A DNA stretch of 64,000 nt from UBA4421 sp028228615 (GTDB taxonomy: Bacteria > Pseudomonadota > Gammaproteobacteria > Pseudomonadales > Azotimanducaceae), in NCBI GenBank assembly GCA_028228615.1, contig JAOJBS010000003.1:62001-126000 (forward strand), read 5' to 3'. Every line of letters begins with the position of its first letter. Position 1 is the stretch's first letter. Shown here one piece after another: positions 1 to 8,584 of this stretch. The notes below the pieces were generated by a model. The model saw only the letters and a program-made list of their open reading frames with translations. It had not been told where the DNA came from and did not search any database. The position numbers and the translations under genes are program-made.

Positions 1-776
1 CCAACCAGCGTGGCTATGGCAAATCTACCCAGCCCAGCGAAATAGTCGACTATGACATTAATCAAATGACTGGCGACCTTGCTGCCTTGTTGGACCATTT
101 TGGCTACCAAGACGCCTGTTTTATTGGTCATGACTGGGGCGCCATCATCGTCTGGAACATGGCCATGATTCACAGCGAAAGAGTGTCCCATGTGATCAAT
201 CTCAGTGTGCCGTTCATGGAGCGGGGACCCACCGAGTGGGTTGGCTTTTGGGAAAAAAACTTGGGACCAGACTTTTATATTGTCCACTTCAACCGCCAAT
301 ACGGTGTGGCAGACGAGGTATTTGCCAACAACGCCGAACAATTTTTGAACAACATGTACCTCACCAATCAATGGCTTTACCCGAAGGTAGAGTTAGGGCC
401 AGGCATGAACATGATTAATATGGCGACCGACCCCAAGCTGGCGGATGGCGCGCCAGGGGATCCGATTATAAGCAAGGAGGAAATGCAGGTGTTCTTAGAT
501 GCCTTTGCCCACTCTGGATTCACTGGCGGCATTAATTGGTATAGAAACTTCACGCGCAACTGGGAAATTATAGGTGCTTATGAGCAGCACATTCATCAGC
601 CCACCCTGATGATTTATGGCGACTACGACATGGTGCCGAAATCTCCAAACCTAGAACAACATGTTAGCAACCTAGAGGTAGCCAGCTTCCCTTGCGGGCA
701 TTGGATACAACAAGAAAAACCTGAGGACACTAATCGAGTGATACTTGAATGGCTGGGAAGGCAATACTCTGCATAG
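1..776 (+). CDS. Epoxide hydrolase-like alpha/beta hydrolase, 5' partial
   Basis: The open frame enters from the left edge: codons from position 3 read NQRGYGKSTQPSE, the cap-side motif of soluble epoxide hydrolases, well before the first internal ATG at 66. The nucleophile motif GHDWGA puts the catalytic Asp codon at 132-134. An Asp candidate lies in YGDYDMVPK and the general-base His in CGHWIQQEKP near the C-terminus. Asp in place of Ser at the elbow separates this from esterases and fits epoxide hydrolases or haloalkane dehalogenases. The RGYG motif and long cap favour epoxide hydrolase. It is presumed cytoplasmic; substrate unknown. The start codon is outside the window. Confidence 0.85.
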   Translation, partial: NQRGYGKSTQPSEIVDYDINQMTGDLAALLDHFGYQDACFIGHDWGAIIVWNMAMIHSERVSHVINLSVPFMERGPTEWVGFWEKNLGPDFYIVHFNRQYGVADEVFANNAEQFLNNMYLTNQWLYPKVELGPGMNMINMATDPKLADGAPGDPIISKEEMQVFLDAFAHSGFTGGINWYRNFTRNWEIIGAYEQHIHQPTLMIYGDYDMVPKSPNLEQHVSNLEVASFPCGHWIQQEKPEDTNRVILEWLGRQYSA

Positions 777-940
777 TTAAAGCGCTGACGGCTTTCTTCT
801 TTCCTTCATTCCTTTTTGGAGGATGAAGGGCAGGGGAAGGAACTGATAGCGGTTAAAAGACCGCGGCTGGAATAAAGAGACGAAAATCCCAAGGGTAAAG
901 ATAGTAAGGCAGGCAGCCTGCCCAACTATTCACTGAACTG

Positions 941-1327
941 TTAGCCCAAAAAGGTCATGCAGGACAGTATAAGCGCCGCTAAAACCATACCCAGGCTTGG
1001 TAACATGGTTAGCAAAAAGCCAACCGTACGACTGGCTGGATCTTTTACATATGATCTGAAAAACAACATTCTACCGATCAAAAACACCACACCTGCTGCC
1101 GCTGCATATAACGGATTACCGTAATACGCTGTGGCATATATGGCCGGAATAAACATGACTAATTGTTCCAACGTATTCTGCTGAACGCGAAAGTAGCGTT
1201 CAAATTCGTCATTGCCTGAGATAGCTGGCGCTGGAACACCACACCGACCCCGCGCACGTCCAACCTCAATGCTGAAATAAAAATATTGGACTAAGGCCAA
1301 CATCACAATAGCGGTTACATACGCCAT
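941..1327 (-). CDS. MAPEG family membrane protein
   Basis: This 128-residue protein has about four hydrophobic segments and the family signature ERYFRVQQNTLEQ (residues 43-55), the glutathione-binding region in microsomal GST-type MAPEG proteins. Family members are integral-membrane glutathione transferases or peroxidases acting on lipophilic electrophiles, but many bacterial copies are uncharacterised. The ATG at 1327 is preceded by a GGGAG ribosome site about 9 bases upstream, supporting the start. Length is normal. It converges with the upstream hydrolase. The MAPEG call is firm; enzymatic activity is inference. Confidence 0.85.
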   Translation of the reverse strand: MAYVTAIVMLALVQYFYFSIEVGRARGRCGVPAPAISGNDEFERYFRVQQNTLEQLVMFIPAIYATAYYGNPLYAAAAGVVFLIGRMLFFRSYVKDPASRTVGFLLTMLPSLGMVLAALILSCMTFLG

Positions 1328-1455
1328 ATCTAAACTCCCTTGTTTTTTGAAACCACGGCGACGCTAATCTTATTTCAGCAGGTGAGCAACCACTTAAAAC
1401 GTATTCTTTATTCCAACGGCTCAATACCCTTCGCCTGCCCAGTTGTCTTAACGCT

Positions 1456-1917
1456 CTAGCTGGCGGCCATCATAAAACTCGCGCTGGTTTGCGCAACCAC
1501 AAAGTCATCTGCGACACGAATCAACTTACCTTCCATCTGTGCTAATCGGCCTTTGCGCTTAACACATGTGCCTTCAAGACGAATGGGCGTGCCTACCGGC
1601 AGCTCCGCTCTATAGCGAATATCCGCTTTGGCGGTAAAGCACCTGTCGCCCTGCAGCCATACCCAGTTAGCCATCACATCGTCTAGCAAACTGAAGACAA
1701 TGCCCCCGTGAGTGACATTGTCGTAGCCCATATGCTCAGGGCCTGGGGTGAATTCAGCGCGGCAGACGTCGCCGTCCATACGAAACTGCACACCCAAACC
1801 AATAGGATTAGCCGGGCCACAGACAAAACATTGATTGGAGCCGCTGGCAAGAATTGCCTCACGCTTGCTCTGCTCTGCGCTGTTGCTTTTAGATTCATCA
1901 TTTACCAGATCATTCAT
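1456..1917 (-). CDS. PaaI/hotdog-fold thioesterase
   Basis: A 153-residue hotdog protein. The N-terminus carries CFVCGPANPIGLG (Cys30, Cys33 from the chosen ATG). HMGYDNVTHGGIVFSLLDD around residues 62-80 is the family's active-site helix, where Asp/Glu near the end acts on the acyl-thioester. Family members hydrolyse acyl-CoA thioesters in the cytoplasm. The frame opens as far as 1974, but that extension begins with a hydrophobic stretch unlike the family. The ATG at 1917 has AGGTGG about 10 bases upstream, so I chose it. It is divergent from the Nudix gene, with a short shared promoter region at about 1975-2061. Confidence 0.85.
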   Translation of the reverse strand: MNDLVNDESKSNSAEQSKREAILASGSNQCFVCGPANPIGLGVQFRMDGDVCRAEFTPGPEHMGYDNVTHGGIVFSLLDDVMANWVWLQGDRCFTAKADIRYRAELPVGTPIRLEGTCVKRKGRLAQMEGKLIRVADDFVVAQTSASFMMAAS

Positions 1918-2061
1918 TTCTCTATACCCACCTAAATCAAAAACCACTATCAAGACCACTATCAGTCCCATCATAAGGCACTGAATAGAACTTCCTCAGC
2001 GTAAGTCGCACCCTGCCCCCACAGTAATGTATGATGACATCTTTAGGTTTGGCTATCAGGC

Positions 2062-2685
2062 GTGTTTAATCTTCAGAAAATCAGAGAAAACTTGGATGCA
2101 TTCAAGCCAAGTTTTGTAGAGCCTCAGGCGACCACTCGACAAGCGGCAGTAGCCATCATCCTGCGCCCCACGGACACCTTGTGCGATGTATTGTTTATTA
2201 AGCGCGCGGACAAAGAAGGTGACCCCTGGTCTGGACAAATGGCATTTCCCGGCGGGCATTTGGAAGATGACGACGATGGCTTAAAAGGCGCGGCCATGCG
2301 CGAAACCCAAGAAGAAATCGGCCTAGATTTAAGCGATGCCGAATACCTAGGCGCAATGGATCACGAGCGAGCGCAGCCCAGAGGGCGCGTACTCAACATG
2401 CTCATCGCACCCCACGTATTTTTGATTGAAGGCGACCCGGTATTTAACCCCAACTACGAAGTAGCAGAAGTAGTCTGGGCGCCCATGGACGAGCTATTAG
2501 CCAACTCACTCCACGACACACACACCTACCCCATAGCCAACAGGCCGACCATATGTAATGGCTACAGGCTGGAGCGGGGGCACTTTGTTTGGGGTTTGAC
2601 CTACCGAATGTTGAAGTCATTTTTCTCTACTTTAGACGCCCAATGGCAGCCGCCGGTTGAAGTAGAAGAAGCCGCACCGGATTAA
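2062..2685 (+). CDS. NUDIX hydrolase, CoA-pyrophosphatase-like
   Basis: A 207-residue Nudix protein. WSGQMAFPGGHLE (residues 56-68) flows into the Nudix box with R80-E81-xx-E84-E85-x-G87, the magnesium-binding helix. The KRADKEGDPWSGQMAFPGG arrangement resembles the NudL/CoA-pyrophosphatase subgroup, which cleaves CoA or related nucleoside diphosphate derivatives; the substrate is not proven. The start is a GTG with only a weak AGGT about 13 bases upstream. An in-frame TAG at 2044-2046 rules out a longer N-terminus. Length fits the family. Confidence 0.85.
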   Translation: MFNLQKIRENLDAFKPSFVEPQATTRQAAVAIILRPTDTLCDVLFIKRADKEGDPWSGQMAFPGGHLEDDDDGLKGAAMRETQEEIGLDLSDAEYLGAMDHERAQPRGRVLNMLIAPHVFLIEGDPVFNPNYEVAEVVWAPMDELLANSLHDTHTYPIANRPTICNGYRLERGHFVWGLTYRMLKSFFSTLDAQWQPPVEVEEAAPD

Positions 2686-2703
2686 CAAGCTAGCAATACC
2701 TTC

Positions 2704-3141
2704 TTAAGGTTGCCGATAACCTCTTGCAGCGTAATCAAAGCCATGTAGTTCGCGATTATCCACCGCATTAAGATAATAGTTGCAGTGATACGAGCGAATT
2801 TCGCTGATGCGCTGGCCCTCAAACACATACCACTCAGAGCCACGCAAAATTTCCACTGCACCCGTTTGCGGGGGCATCCAACGCATACTCCACTCAATCA
2901 CAGCTTCAGATTCTTGTACCAAGGCATGGTCCAGCTCCCAATTGGCTTGGGTTTTCGGTGCAACCTTACACCAGTAATTCGCCAGGGCTTCAGCCCCAAC
3001 AACAGCGCTATGATCTACAAAGTAATGAACAATATCTGGCGTGAACGTAGACATCATCAAGGCGAAATCTTGGTTATTGCAGCCTTGATAATAAGTCTGA
3101 ATAACCTCGATAAAGGGGTGACCTTCTTGGCGTAAGCGCAT
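2704..3141 (-). CDS. SnoaL/NTF2-like nuclear-transport-factor-fold protein
   Basis: A 145-residue cone-fold protein. FIEVIQTYYQGCNNQDFALMM followed by a FTPDIVHYFVDHSAVVGAEA segment is the alpha-helix then beta pattern of SnoaL-like/NTF2 proteins. These range from ketosteroid-isomerase-like enzymes and polyketide cyclases to non-catalytic binding proteins, so no reaction is assigned. The ATG at 3141 has an AGGA site about 8 bases upstream. It is convergent with the Nudix gene, only 18 bases apart. The fold call is good; the function is unknown. Confidence 0.75.
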   Translation of the reverse strand: MRLRQEGHPFIEVIQTYYQGCNNQDFALMMSTFTPDIVHYFVDHSAVVGAEALANYWCKVAPKTQANWELDHALVQESEAVIEWSMRWMPPQTGAVEILRGSEWYVFEGQRISEIRSYHCNYYLNAVDNRELHGFDYAARGYRQP

Positions 3142-3270
3142 AATTAAATCCTGTTAACAGAAAACTGGCCTCTGATACCGTGACTTAGATGGGTACCCGA
3201 GGCCGCAGATGTTAAAACTGCAGCCTGTCTTTTTATCAATGTGTGGCTTGTGCTTTGATTAATGGCTGGC

Positions 3271-4668
3271 CTATGGCGTAAAACTCAGCCCGCGATAGTT
3301 GGCAATGGCCAAACCCGCAGCCACACTGGTAAATGGGTCATGATCTACCACACGCCCGGGAAAGCGATCTTCCAACAAATTGCGTACCGCGGGTATTAGG
3401 CTAGACCCACCGGTGCGCAGCACTATGTCGACCTGATCGTTGCGCAAACCCGCCTTGGCTACTGTCACGTCCAATGCTTCGGCCACCCGCTGCAGCGGCT
3501 CACTGATCATGTCTTCAAATTCGCGCCGCGACAGCTCAATCTCTAAATCAATTTCCGGCACATCTAAGTGCGCTACTTCAGACCGCGACAAATCGGCCTT
3601 GAGTGTACGAATCCGGGTAAAGAGCAAATAGCTCAAGTTATGCTTAATGATATCGCGCAGGCGTTCAAATTTAATCGTATTGGGGCCACCAGCCTCGATA
3701 CGCTCCATCACTGGCGTAGTGAATTTGTTTTGATTGAGCGTGTAGGTGACCGCCCAATTGACTAGAAGGTCTTCAAATTCTTCGAATGGAAAACGCGTTT
3801 CAATTTCTCGGTCAAAACCACGACGCTTCCACATTTCACCTTTGCCTAAGTGGGGGAAGAGTAGTTGGCGGAACAAAATCTGATCTAAATGATCGCCCCC
3901 TAAGCCAATGCCGTGGGTAGCAATGACATTAAAATCTTGGCCCTGACGGCGCAGCAAGCAAAAATCTAATGTGCCGCCACCAAAGTCCAAAGACAGTACA
4001 GTTTCACCCTGCGCATCAGGGTTGGCATGCAAAAAGCTCACGCTTGCGGCTATGGGCTCAGGATAAAAACTACGCTGGGTAACGCCAGCATAACCAAACG
4101 CTTCGCCTAGACGGCTCATGGCCAGCTGATTAGAAAATTTATCCCTGCCTTCAAAATTCACCGGATGGCCGAGGTGCGCGTTGGCAAAACCGCCAATATC
4201 GGCCTCAATAGACTTGCGAATACGCAACAGCAGCGGCGTGATGAGCGCTACCAACCTAAACGGATGGTCAAATACCATTAGCCGGCGGACTTCCTCATCG
4301 CCCAATAAACGCTTCGTGCCGCGAAACAACCGACCTTGCAGACTGCTGTCAGTCACCGGCGCGCCGTAAATTTTTTGCGTAGCGGTTTGTACTTCAGAGA
4401 TTTCCTCTCCTCCACCATCCTCAACAAACTGACTGGTTTCGCCCACCACCTCAGGAATAAGCTCTACTGTCCTGCCCGTGTTATCGGCGATATATTGTTC
4501 CACGGCCAGCTGACCGGTTTTCGCGGTGAGCGTACGGTCGATATAAGTTGCAGAGGGCACAATTGAGTCGTGGGTCTCAAGTTGCACAAGACGCACGGTC
4601 TCCCCGTCGAAAATCGCCGCGGCAGAATTACTGGTGCCAAAATCTACACCAACACCCACCCGGCTCAA
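3271..4668 (-). CDS. Hsp70-family ATPase, YegD-like
   Basis: A 465-residue actin/Hsp70-fold protein with phosphate-1 motif GVDFGTSNS (residues 7-15), phosphate-2 motif SLDFGGGTLDFCLL and adenosine motif RTGGSSLIPAVRNLLEDRF near the C-terminus. There is no DnaK-type substrate-binding and lid region, and length matches the E. coli YegD class (about 450 residues), whose physiological role is unsettled. The start is TTG: no ATG is in frame nearby, and the TTG at 4668 follows a strong GAGGTGA Shine-Dalgarno. The in-frame GTG three codons downstream would sit too far from that site. It probably acts as an ATP-dependent chaperone-like protein in the cytoplasm. Confidence 0.88.
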   Translation of the reverse strand: MSRVGVGVDFGTSNSAAAIFDGETVRLVQLETHDSIVPSATYIDRTLTAKTGQLAVEQYIADNTGRTVELIPEVVGETSQFVEDGGGEEISEVQTATQKIYGAPVTDSSLQGRLFRGTKRLLGDEEVRRLMVFDHPFRLVALITPLLLRIRKSIEADIGGFANAHLGHPVNFEGRDKFSNQLAMSRLGEAFGYAGVTQRSFYPEPIAASVSFLHANPDAQGETVLSLDFGGGTLDFCLLRRQGQDFNVIATHGIGLGGDHLDQILFRQLLFPHLGKGEMWKRRGFDREIETRFPFEEFEDLLVNWAVTYTLNQNKFTTPVMERIEAGGPNTIKFERLRDIIKHNLSYLLFTRIRTLKADLSRSEVAHLDVPEIDLEIELSRREFEDMISEPLQRVAEALDVTVAKAGLRNDQVDIVLRTGGSSLIPAVRNLLEDRFPGRVVDHDPFTSVAAGLAIANYRGLSFTP

Positions 4669-4751
4669 AACTCACCTCGTGGCAAAACAACAAACAAAAT
4701 TTTTCCAAACACTGATACTGGCCTTATGTAATAAATTGACGGTAGCTGCGC

Positions 4752-5432
4752 CTAACCGCCGAACTCCACACTTTTAATGTAATCGGGAACCGGAATGCTT
4801 TCTTTAAGGTCTTTGCTGGGCACAGGTTCACCCATTAAATAACCGGCGGGGATGGTACCTGCCCAAGTGTCTCGCGCCAAATCTTCTGTGGGGTCACCGG
4901 GATCGCCAGCACGAATTTTAGCCGACATTTCACCCAGAGGAATACGCACTACCGACGTGGCAGCACTTTCAGCACTGCTGGGCGGTCGGGCATGTTCGCT
5001 ATGACCGGGGATCAAGGCCTCCACAAATAGATCCAAGGCCGCAGCTTTCTCAGCCCCTTCAACCAACTCACCAGCACCGAAAAGACTCACCGAGCGGTAA
5101 TTCATCGAGCAGTGGAAGCCACTGCGTGCCACCACAATGCCGTCAACCAGCAAAACAGAGATGGCCACTTCACCCCCGTCGAGCAAGTGGTTTAACAACG
5201 CACTCTGGCGGTTACCATGCAAATAAAGGAAATTGTCTTGAACAAAATACAGCTGTGGAATAATTCTGGGCGCAGCCTCTCCAGCAACCACATAAGCCAC
5301 AGTGCATAGACTATGAGATTGCAGAACCTCAAGAATCGTCTGCTGATTGTATTGGGCTCTCAGCGCATTTCTGCGCACCCGAGTTCTCTCCGACGGCGCT
5401 GACGACCCAGACAAGCCAGACCGAATAGACAT
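4752..5432 (-). CDS. Pyridoxamine 5'-phosphate oxidase-family FMN split-barrel protein
   Basis: A 226-residue protein. The central part (CTVAYVVAGEAAPRIIPQLYF, FLYLHGNRQSALLNHL, HCSMNYRSVSLFGAGELVE) is the FMN-binding split barrel of the PNPOx/NimA-like family. These bind flavin and reduce small substrates such as nitro compounds, or act in haem or F420 chemistry; the substrate is unknown here. The C-terminal tail ending in PVPDYIKSVEF is usual in this subgroup. The ATG at 5432 has GGAGG six bases upstream. It runs in the same direction as the Hsp70 gene, 83 bases away, and is divergent from the small Cys/His protein gene. Confidence 0.75.
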   Translation of the reverse strand: MSIRSGLSGSSAPSERTRVRRNALRAQYNQQTILEVLQSHSLCTVAYVVAGEAAPRIIPQLYFVQDNFLYLHGNRQSALLNHLLDGGEVAISVLLVDGIVVARSGFHCSMNYRSVSLFGAGELVEGAEKAAALDLFVEALIPGHSEHARPPSSAESAATSVVRIPLGEMSAKIRAGDPGDPTEDLARDTWAGTIPAGYLMGEPVPSKDLKESIPVPDYIKSVEFGG

Positions 5433-5567
5433 AGTGCCTCCAAGAATTCGCTGAATGGACCATAAGTATGTTCGGTGTATTGCGCAGAACCAACCCTCGC
5501 CTAGAACCTTCGGACAAACGGTAAAACTGAAATTTGTTAACGCAATTTCTTACAGTAGACTGTACCG

Positions 5568-5762
5568 ATGACCCAACCCACCCAACTCAGTAAATTTCGC
5601 AAAGCCAAGGCCCAAGATAAAGCCAAGGGCAAGACGCTTTGCGCCAGCGGTTTTCATAAATGGCAGGATGATGCGAAAAAGCAATTTGATGTGAAGCAAG
5701 GTCGATTGGTAAGTGCGAAAATCTGCACCCGATGCGGAAAGGTCAAGACCACAGTGGGCTAG
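5568..5762 (+). CDS. Small Cys/His (putative zinc-binding) protein
   Basis: A 64-residue basic protein. Cys25 and His30 in LCASGFHKW and Cys53/Cys56 in CTRCGK make a plausible four-ligand zinc site. The Lys-rich N-terminus (FRKAKAQDKAKGK) suggests a nucleic-acid or ribosome partner. I recognise the pattern as a small conserved hypothetical of gammaproteobacteria but cannot name a function. It is divergent from the split-barrel gene. The stop codon lies inside a 10-bp hairpin (5751-5773), so the gene ends on its terminator-like structure. The ribosome site is weak. Confidence 0.65.
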   Translation: MTQPTQLSKFRKAKAQDKAKGKTLCASGFHKWQDDAKKQFDVKQGRLVSAKICTRCGKVKTTVG

Positions 5763-5773
5763 TAGCCCACTGT
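5751..5773. terminator. Perfect 10-bp hairpin over the stop codon of the small protein
   Basis: ACAGTGGGCT and AGCCCACTGT form a perfect 10-bp stem with a 3-base loop, spanning the TAG stop of the small gene and lying between convergent genes. There is no U-tract, so intrinsic termination is uncertain; it could instead protect the 3' end. Confidence 0.45.
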
Positions 5774-5800
5774 GCAATCTGAAAACACATCTACTTTGGG

Positions 5801-6457
5801 TCAGGCACTCATCGTCGCTATTGGCGCGATGTCACAACTAACACCGGTTCCTGCTAAACCGCAGTAGCCGTTGGGCACCTTGGCAAGATACTGCTGGTGA
5901 TAATGCTCTGCATAGTAAAACGCATCGGCAGGGTTTATCTCTGTTGTGATTTCTCCATAACCCACAGATATGAGGGCTTGCTGAAAAAGCGCTTTGCTAT
6001 TCAGCGCAATTTCCAGTTGCTCGTCGTCGTAAGTGTAAATAGCTGAACGGTATTGCGTGCCCATGTCATTGCCCTGGCGCATACCCTCAGTTGGGTTGTG
6101 GCTCTCCCAAAACAATTTCAGCAATTGTTCAAAAGTCACTTGCGCCTCATCATAGACAACAAGCACAGCTTCCGTGTGCCCCGTACCACCACTACATACC
6201 TCTTCGTATGAGGGGTTTGGCGTGTATCCGCCGGAATAACCTACTGCTGTGGTGAATACACCAGGCATCTGCCACATACGTCGCTCTGCACCCCAAAAGC
6301 AACCCATAGCGAATTGAACCTGTTTGAAATGTCCGGGAAATGGTCCAACCAAAGGCTGACCATGAACAAAGTGTCCATCAGGTACTGGCATGCTTGCGTC
6401 TCGACCAGGTAGAGCCAAGTCAGGACTGGGAAGTTCTAATTTTGCGCCAAATGCCAT
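5801..6457 (-). CDS. msrA: Peptide-methionine (S)-S-oxide reductase MsrA
   Basis: A 218-residue MsrA that reduces the S-epimer of methionine sulfoxide in proteins, probably in the cytoplasm (no signal peptide). The catalytic Cys53 sits in GCFWGAERR. EEVCSGGTGHTEAV, NPTEGMRQGNDMGTQYRS and YAEHYHQQYL are the conserved substrate pocket. A resolving Cys lies in the C-terminal GTGVSC (Cys208). The roughly 45-residue N-terminal extension before the catalytic core matches the long E. coli-type MsrA. It is divergent from the Sel1 lipoprotein gene and is one of several oxidative-stress genes in the window. Confidence 0.95.
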   Translation of the reverse strand: MAFGAKLELPSPDLALPGRDASMPVPDGHFVHGQPLVGPFPGHFKQVQFAMGCFWGAERRMWQMPGVFTTAVGYSGGYTPNPSYEEVCSGGTGHTEAVLVVYDEAQVTFEQLLKLFWESHNPTEGMRQGNDMGTQYRSAIYTYDDEQLEIALNSKALFQQALISVGYGEITTEINPADAFYYAEHYHQQYLAKVPNGYCGLAGTGVSCDIAPIATMSA

Positions 6458-6766
6458 GATTGCTTTCTCGCTTTTAAAAGGGTTCCTGAGTGTAGCCTGA
6501 TAGATCTAAAACTCTCAACTCACTAAACTAACAATCATCTCTTGTCCAATTTACAAAAAGTGCGCGCTTTGGCGCCGCGAGGCTTTCCAGATCGCCACAT
6601 GACCCTCGCCATGTCCGCCATTTCTTTACTCGTCGCCTTTACACCCACTCTTTACTCCTATCCTGCGCTCCTATCCTTTGCTCTTACCCTTCGCTCGCCC
6701 TCTTTTCTGCCCCATAGTTACTGCTTCTTTGTTCCTTCAACGTCAAGACAATGCTATAACGGGCCC
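6458..6766. other. 309-base intergenic region, divergent promoters
   Basis: This separates msrA (minus) from the Sel1 lipoprotein gene (plus). A reading frame with a TTG at 6542 runs through it into the lipoprotein, but the lipobox-bearing start is at 6767, so I read it as leader DNA. I saw no convincing RNA gene or repeat. Confidence 0.5.
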
Positions 6767-8584
6767 ATGTTGAAATATTTTATACCAGCACTCGTCCTTG
6801 TCATTATGGGTTGCCAGAATACGGCGTCTAAGCCGTCGGATACGGCACCCCTGCCCGGCACTCTTAAGATTACTCAAAGCAGCGAAGCCGAGATCATTGG
6901 GGCTATAAATGAAAGAAAAAACTTTCTTGAAAACACTGACTTAATTGAAAAGCTGCCATCAGTTTTGGCTTTTGAGCGCCAAGCGCTGCAACTTCTAAAC
7001 GATCAACCGTTAAGGCTAGGGGCTATTGGCGCGGCAATTATTGAACTACGCCCTGGCAGCTTAACCGGTCACTATGCGCTGAAAAAGTTCTATCAGCATG
7101 TTGAAACCCCTGAAGGGGTAGCCACCCACGCGACAAAACTAAATCACTTATACGCAGCGCTTTTACAATCTGGTGATGGCAGCCAAGAGCTGCCCTATGA
7201 AATAACCACCAAAAATGATGCCGCGATCTTTGCATTGCTGCAAAACAAAAAAATAGTCGGTGAAATTTACCAAACCACGCAAAGTCATCCACTAGGGTTG
7301 TTAACGCTCGCCAGAGCGAACGCCAGCAGCCCATTAGAAGATACTGTATTCGACCTGTCTGATCTGCTCGAGCCCTTGAGCCAACTTAACGCGAATGAGG
7401 AGGCTGGCAGCCCCTGGCCAGTGCTGCGACTGTTCACAGATGAAGAGGATTCTGCAGCCCAAGCATCTATTGGCACTTATCTCGCCAAACAACAACGTTA
7501 CGATTCTGCGACTGGTTGGCTGGAGCTATCAGCGCGCAATGGCAATATGCTTGCGCATACTTTACTGGCTAGAATTTATGGATATCTCGCCGAGGTCACT
7601 GACAAAGCGCAATCAGGCAGTGCTGTTGACCGACCTTTTGAACAACCTTTTGATCAAAACAAACGTCGATCTAGCGATCAATCAGAAGATCAGCGAGGAG
7701 ATCAATCTAGAGAGCAACCTAGAGAACAACCTATAGAGCGACCGGGAGCAACCACCGAGGAATTCACCCTCCTGTCCATAAAAAATCATCGCCAAGCCAT
7801 AGCTCTGGGTTCCGTGGAGTCTATGTATACGCTAGGCCGACTTTTGATTGAGAGCACTTCAAATAAACCGCCTCTGCAACGCAACATTCCTGAGGGCGTT
7901 GAGTTTATGGAGCGCGCAGGGTCTTTGGGCAGTGCCAGAGCCTATCTGTTCCTAGCCTACCAAAATGCATCTGGAAAACTATTAGAACGTAATGATGAAA
8001 ATGCCAACAAATACTTTGCCGCTGCTGCGCAGTTAAAAAATCCCACAGCGGTCATAAACTACGCCCGGTTTTTAGTATCTTTTAATGAACTAGAGCCCCA
8101 CGAACAATTAGTACCCCTACTCACAGAACTGGCAAGCCAAGACAATGCCAAAGCAATGGTTGCGTTAGGCAACCTCAACGCGCTGGGAATTGGTTCAAAA
8201 AAGTCCACAAGACAAGCTGTTTCTTGGTACAAAAAGGCCGTTCGAGTGGCTCAAGCCAGCCACCATGAAGCGGCAGATGTAATTAACGAGGTTGCGTGGA
8301 CATTAGCGTCAACACAGGACAAACCTCTACAACGCAGCCGCTACGCGCAAAAAATTATGGATGCGCTTATGGAGAAAAACCCCCAAGCCAGCACCCACCC
8401 TGAGTACCTAGATACCTGGGCTAATACTTATGCCGCTAATGGTGATTTTTCTAAAGCTATTTCGCTGCAAAAGCAGGCCATCGCTTCAGCGTCCGCCCAG
8501 AACCGTAGCGACATTCTTAAAATACTCAACGATCACCTAGCTCAGTTTATGGCCGGCCAAGCAATCACCGAACAGACGCCTTAA
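6767..8584 (+). CDS. Sel1/TPR-repeat lipoprotein
   Basis: From the ATG at 6767 this is 605 residues. The N-terminus MLKYFIPALVLVIMGC is a lipoprotein signal with Cys16 as the lipidated residue, so an envelope-anchored periplasmic protein. The C-terminal half carries Sel1-like repeats (AMVALGNLNALGIGSKKSTRQ; AVSWYKKAVRVA; MYTLGRLLIES), which are alpha-helical protein-interaction scaffolds. A charged Q-rich linker at about 7627-7746 (repeated DQ/EQP/RPFEQ units) interrupts the solenoid and looks like slippage-driven expansion with a 12-base period. The stop codon abuts the ATG of mnmH with no spacer, indicating co-transcription and possible translational coupling. The partner is unknown. Confidence 0.8.
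   Translation: MLKYFIPALVLVIMGCQNTASKPSDTAPLPGTLKITQSSEAEIIGAINERKNFLENTDLIEKLPSVLAFERQALQLLNDQPLRLGAIGAAIIELRPGSLTGHYALKKFYQHVETPEGVATHATKLNHLYAALLQSGDGSQELPYEITTKNDAAIFALLQNKKIVGEIYQTTQSHPLGLLTLARANASSPLEDTVFDLSDLLEPLSQLNANEEAGSPWPVLRLFTDEEDSAAQASIGTYLAKQQRYDSATGWLELSARNGNMLAHTLLARIYGYLAEVTDKAQSGSAVDRPFEQPFDQNKRRSSDQSEDQRGDQSREQPREQPIERPGATTEEFTLLSIKNHRQAIALGSVESMYTLGRLLIESTSNKPPLQRNIPEGVEFMERAGSLGSARAYLFLAYQNASGKLLERNDENANKYFAAAAQLKNPTAVINYARFLVSFNELEPHEQLVPLLTELASQDNAKAMVALGNLNALGIGSKKSTRQAVSWYKKAVRVAQASHHEAADVINEVAWTLASTQDKPLQRSRYAQKIMDALMEKNPQASTHPEYLDTWANTYAANGDFSKAISLQKQAIASASAQNRSDILKILNDHLAQFMAGQAITEQTP

Noticed and set aside
6542..6766. A 75-residue N-terminal extension of the Sel1 lipoprotein, from a TTG
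   Set aside because: The extension is low-complexity and unconserved, and the lipobox signal at 6767 gives a clear N-terminus.
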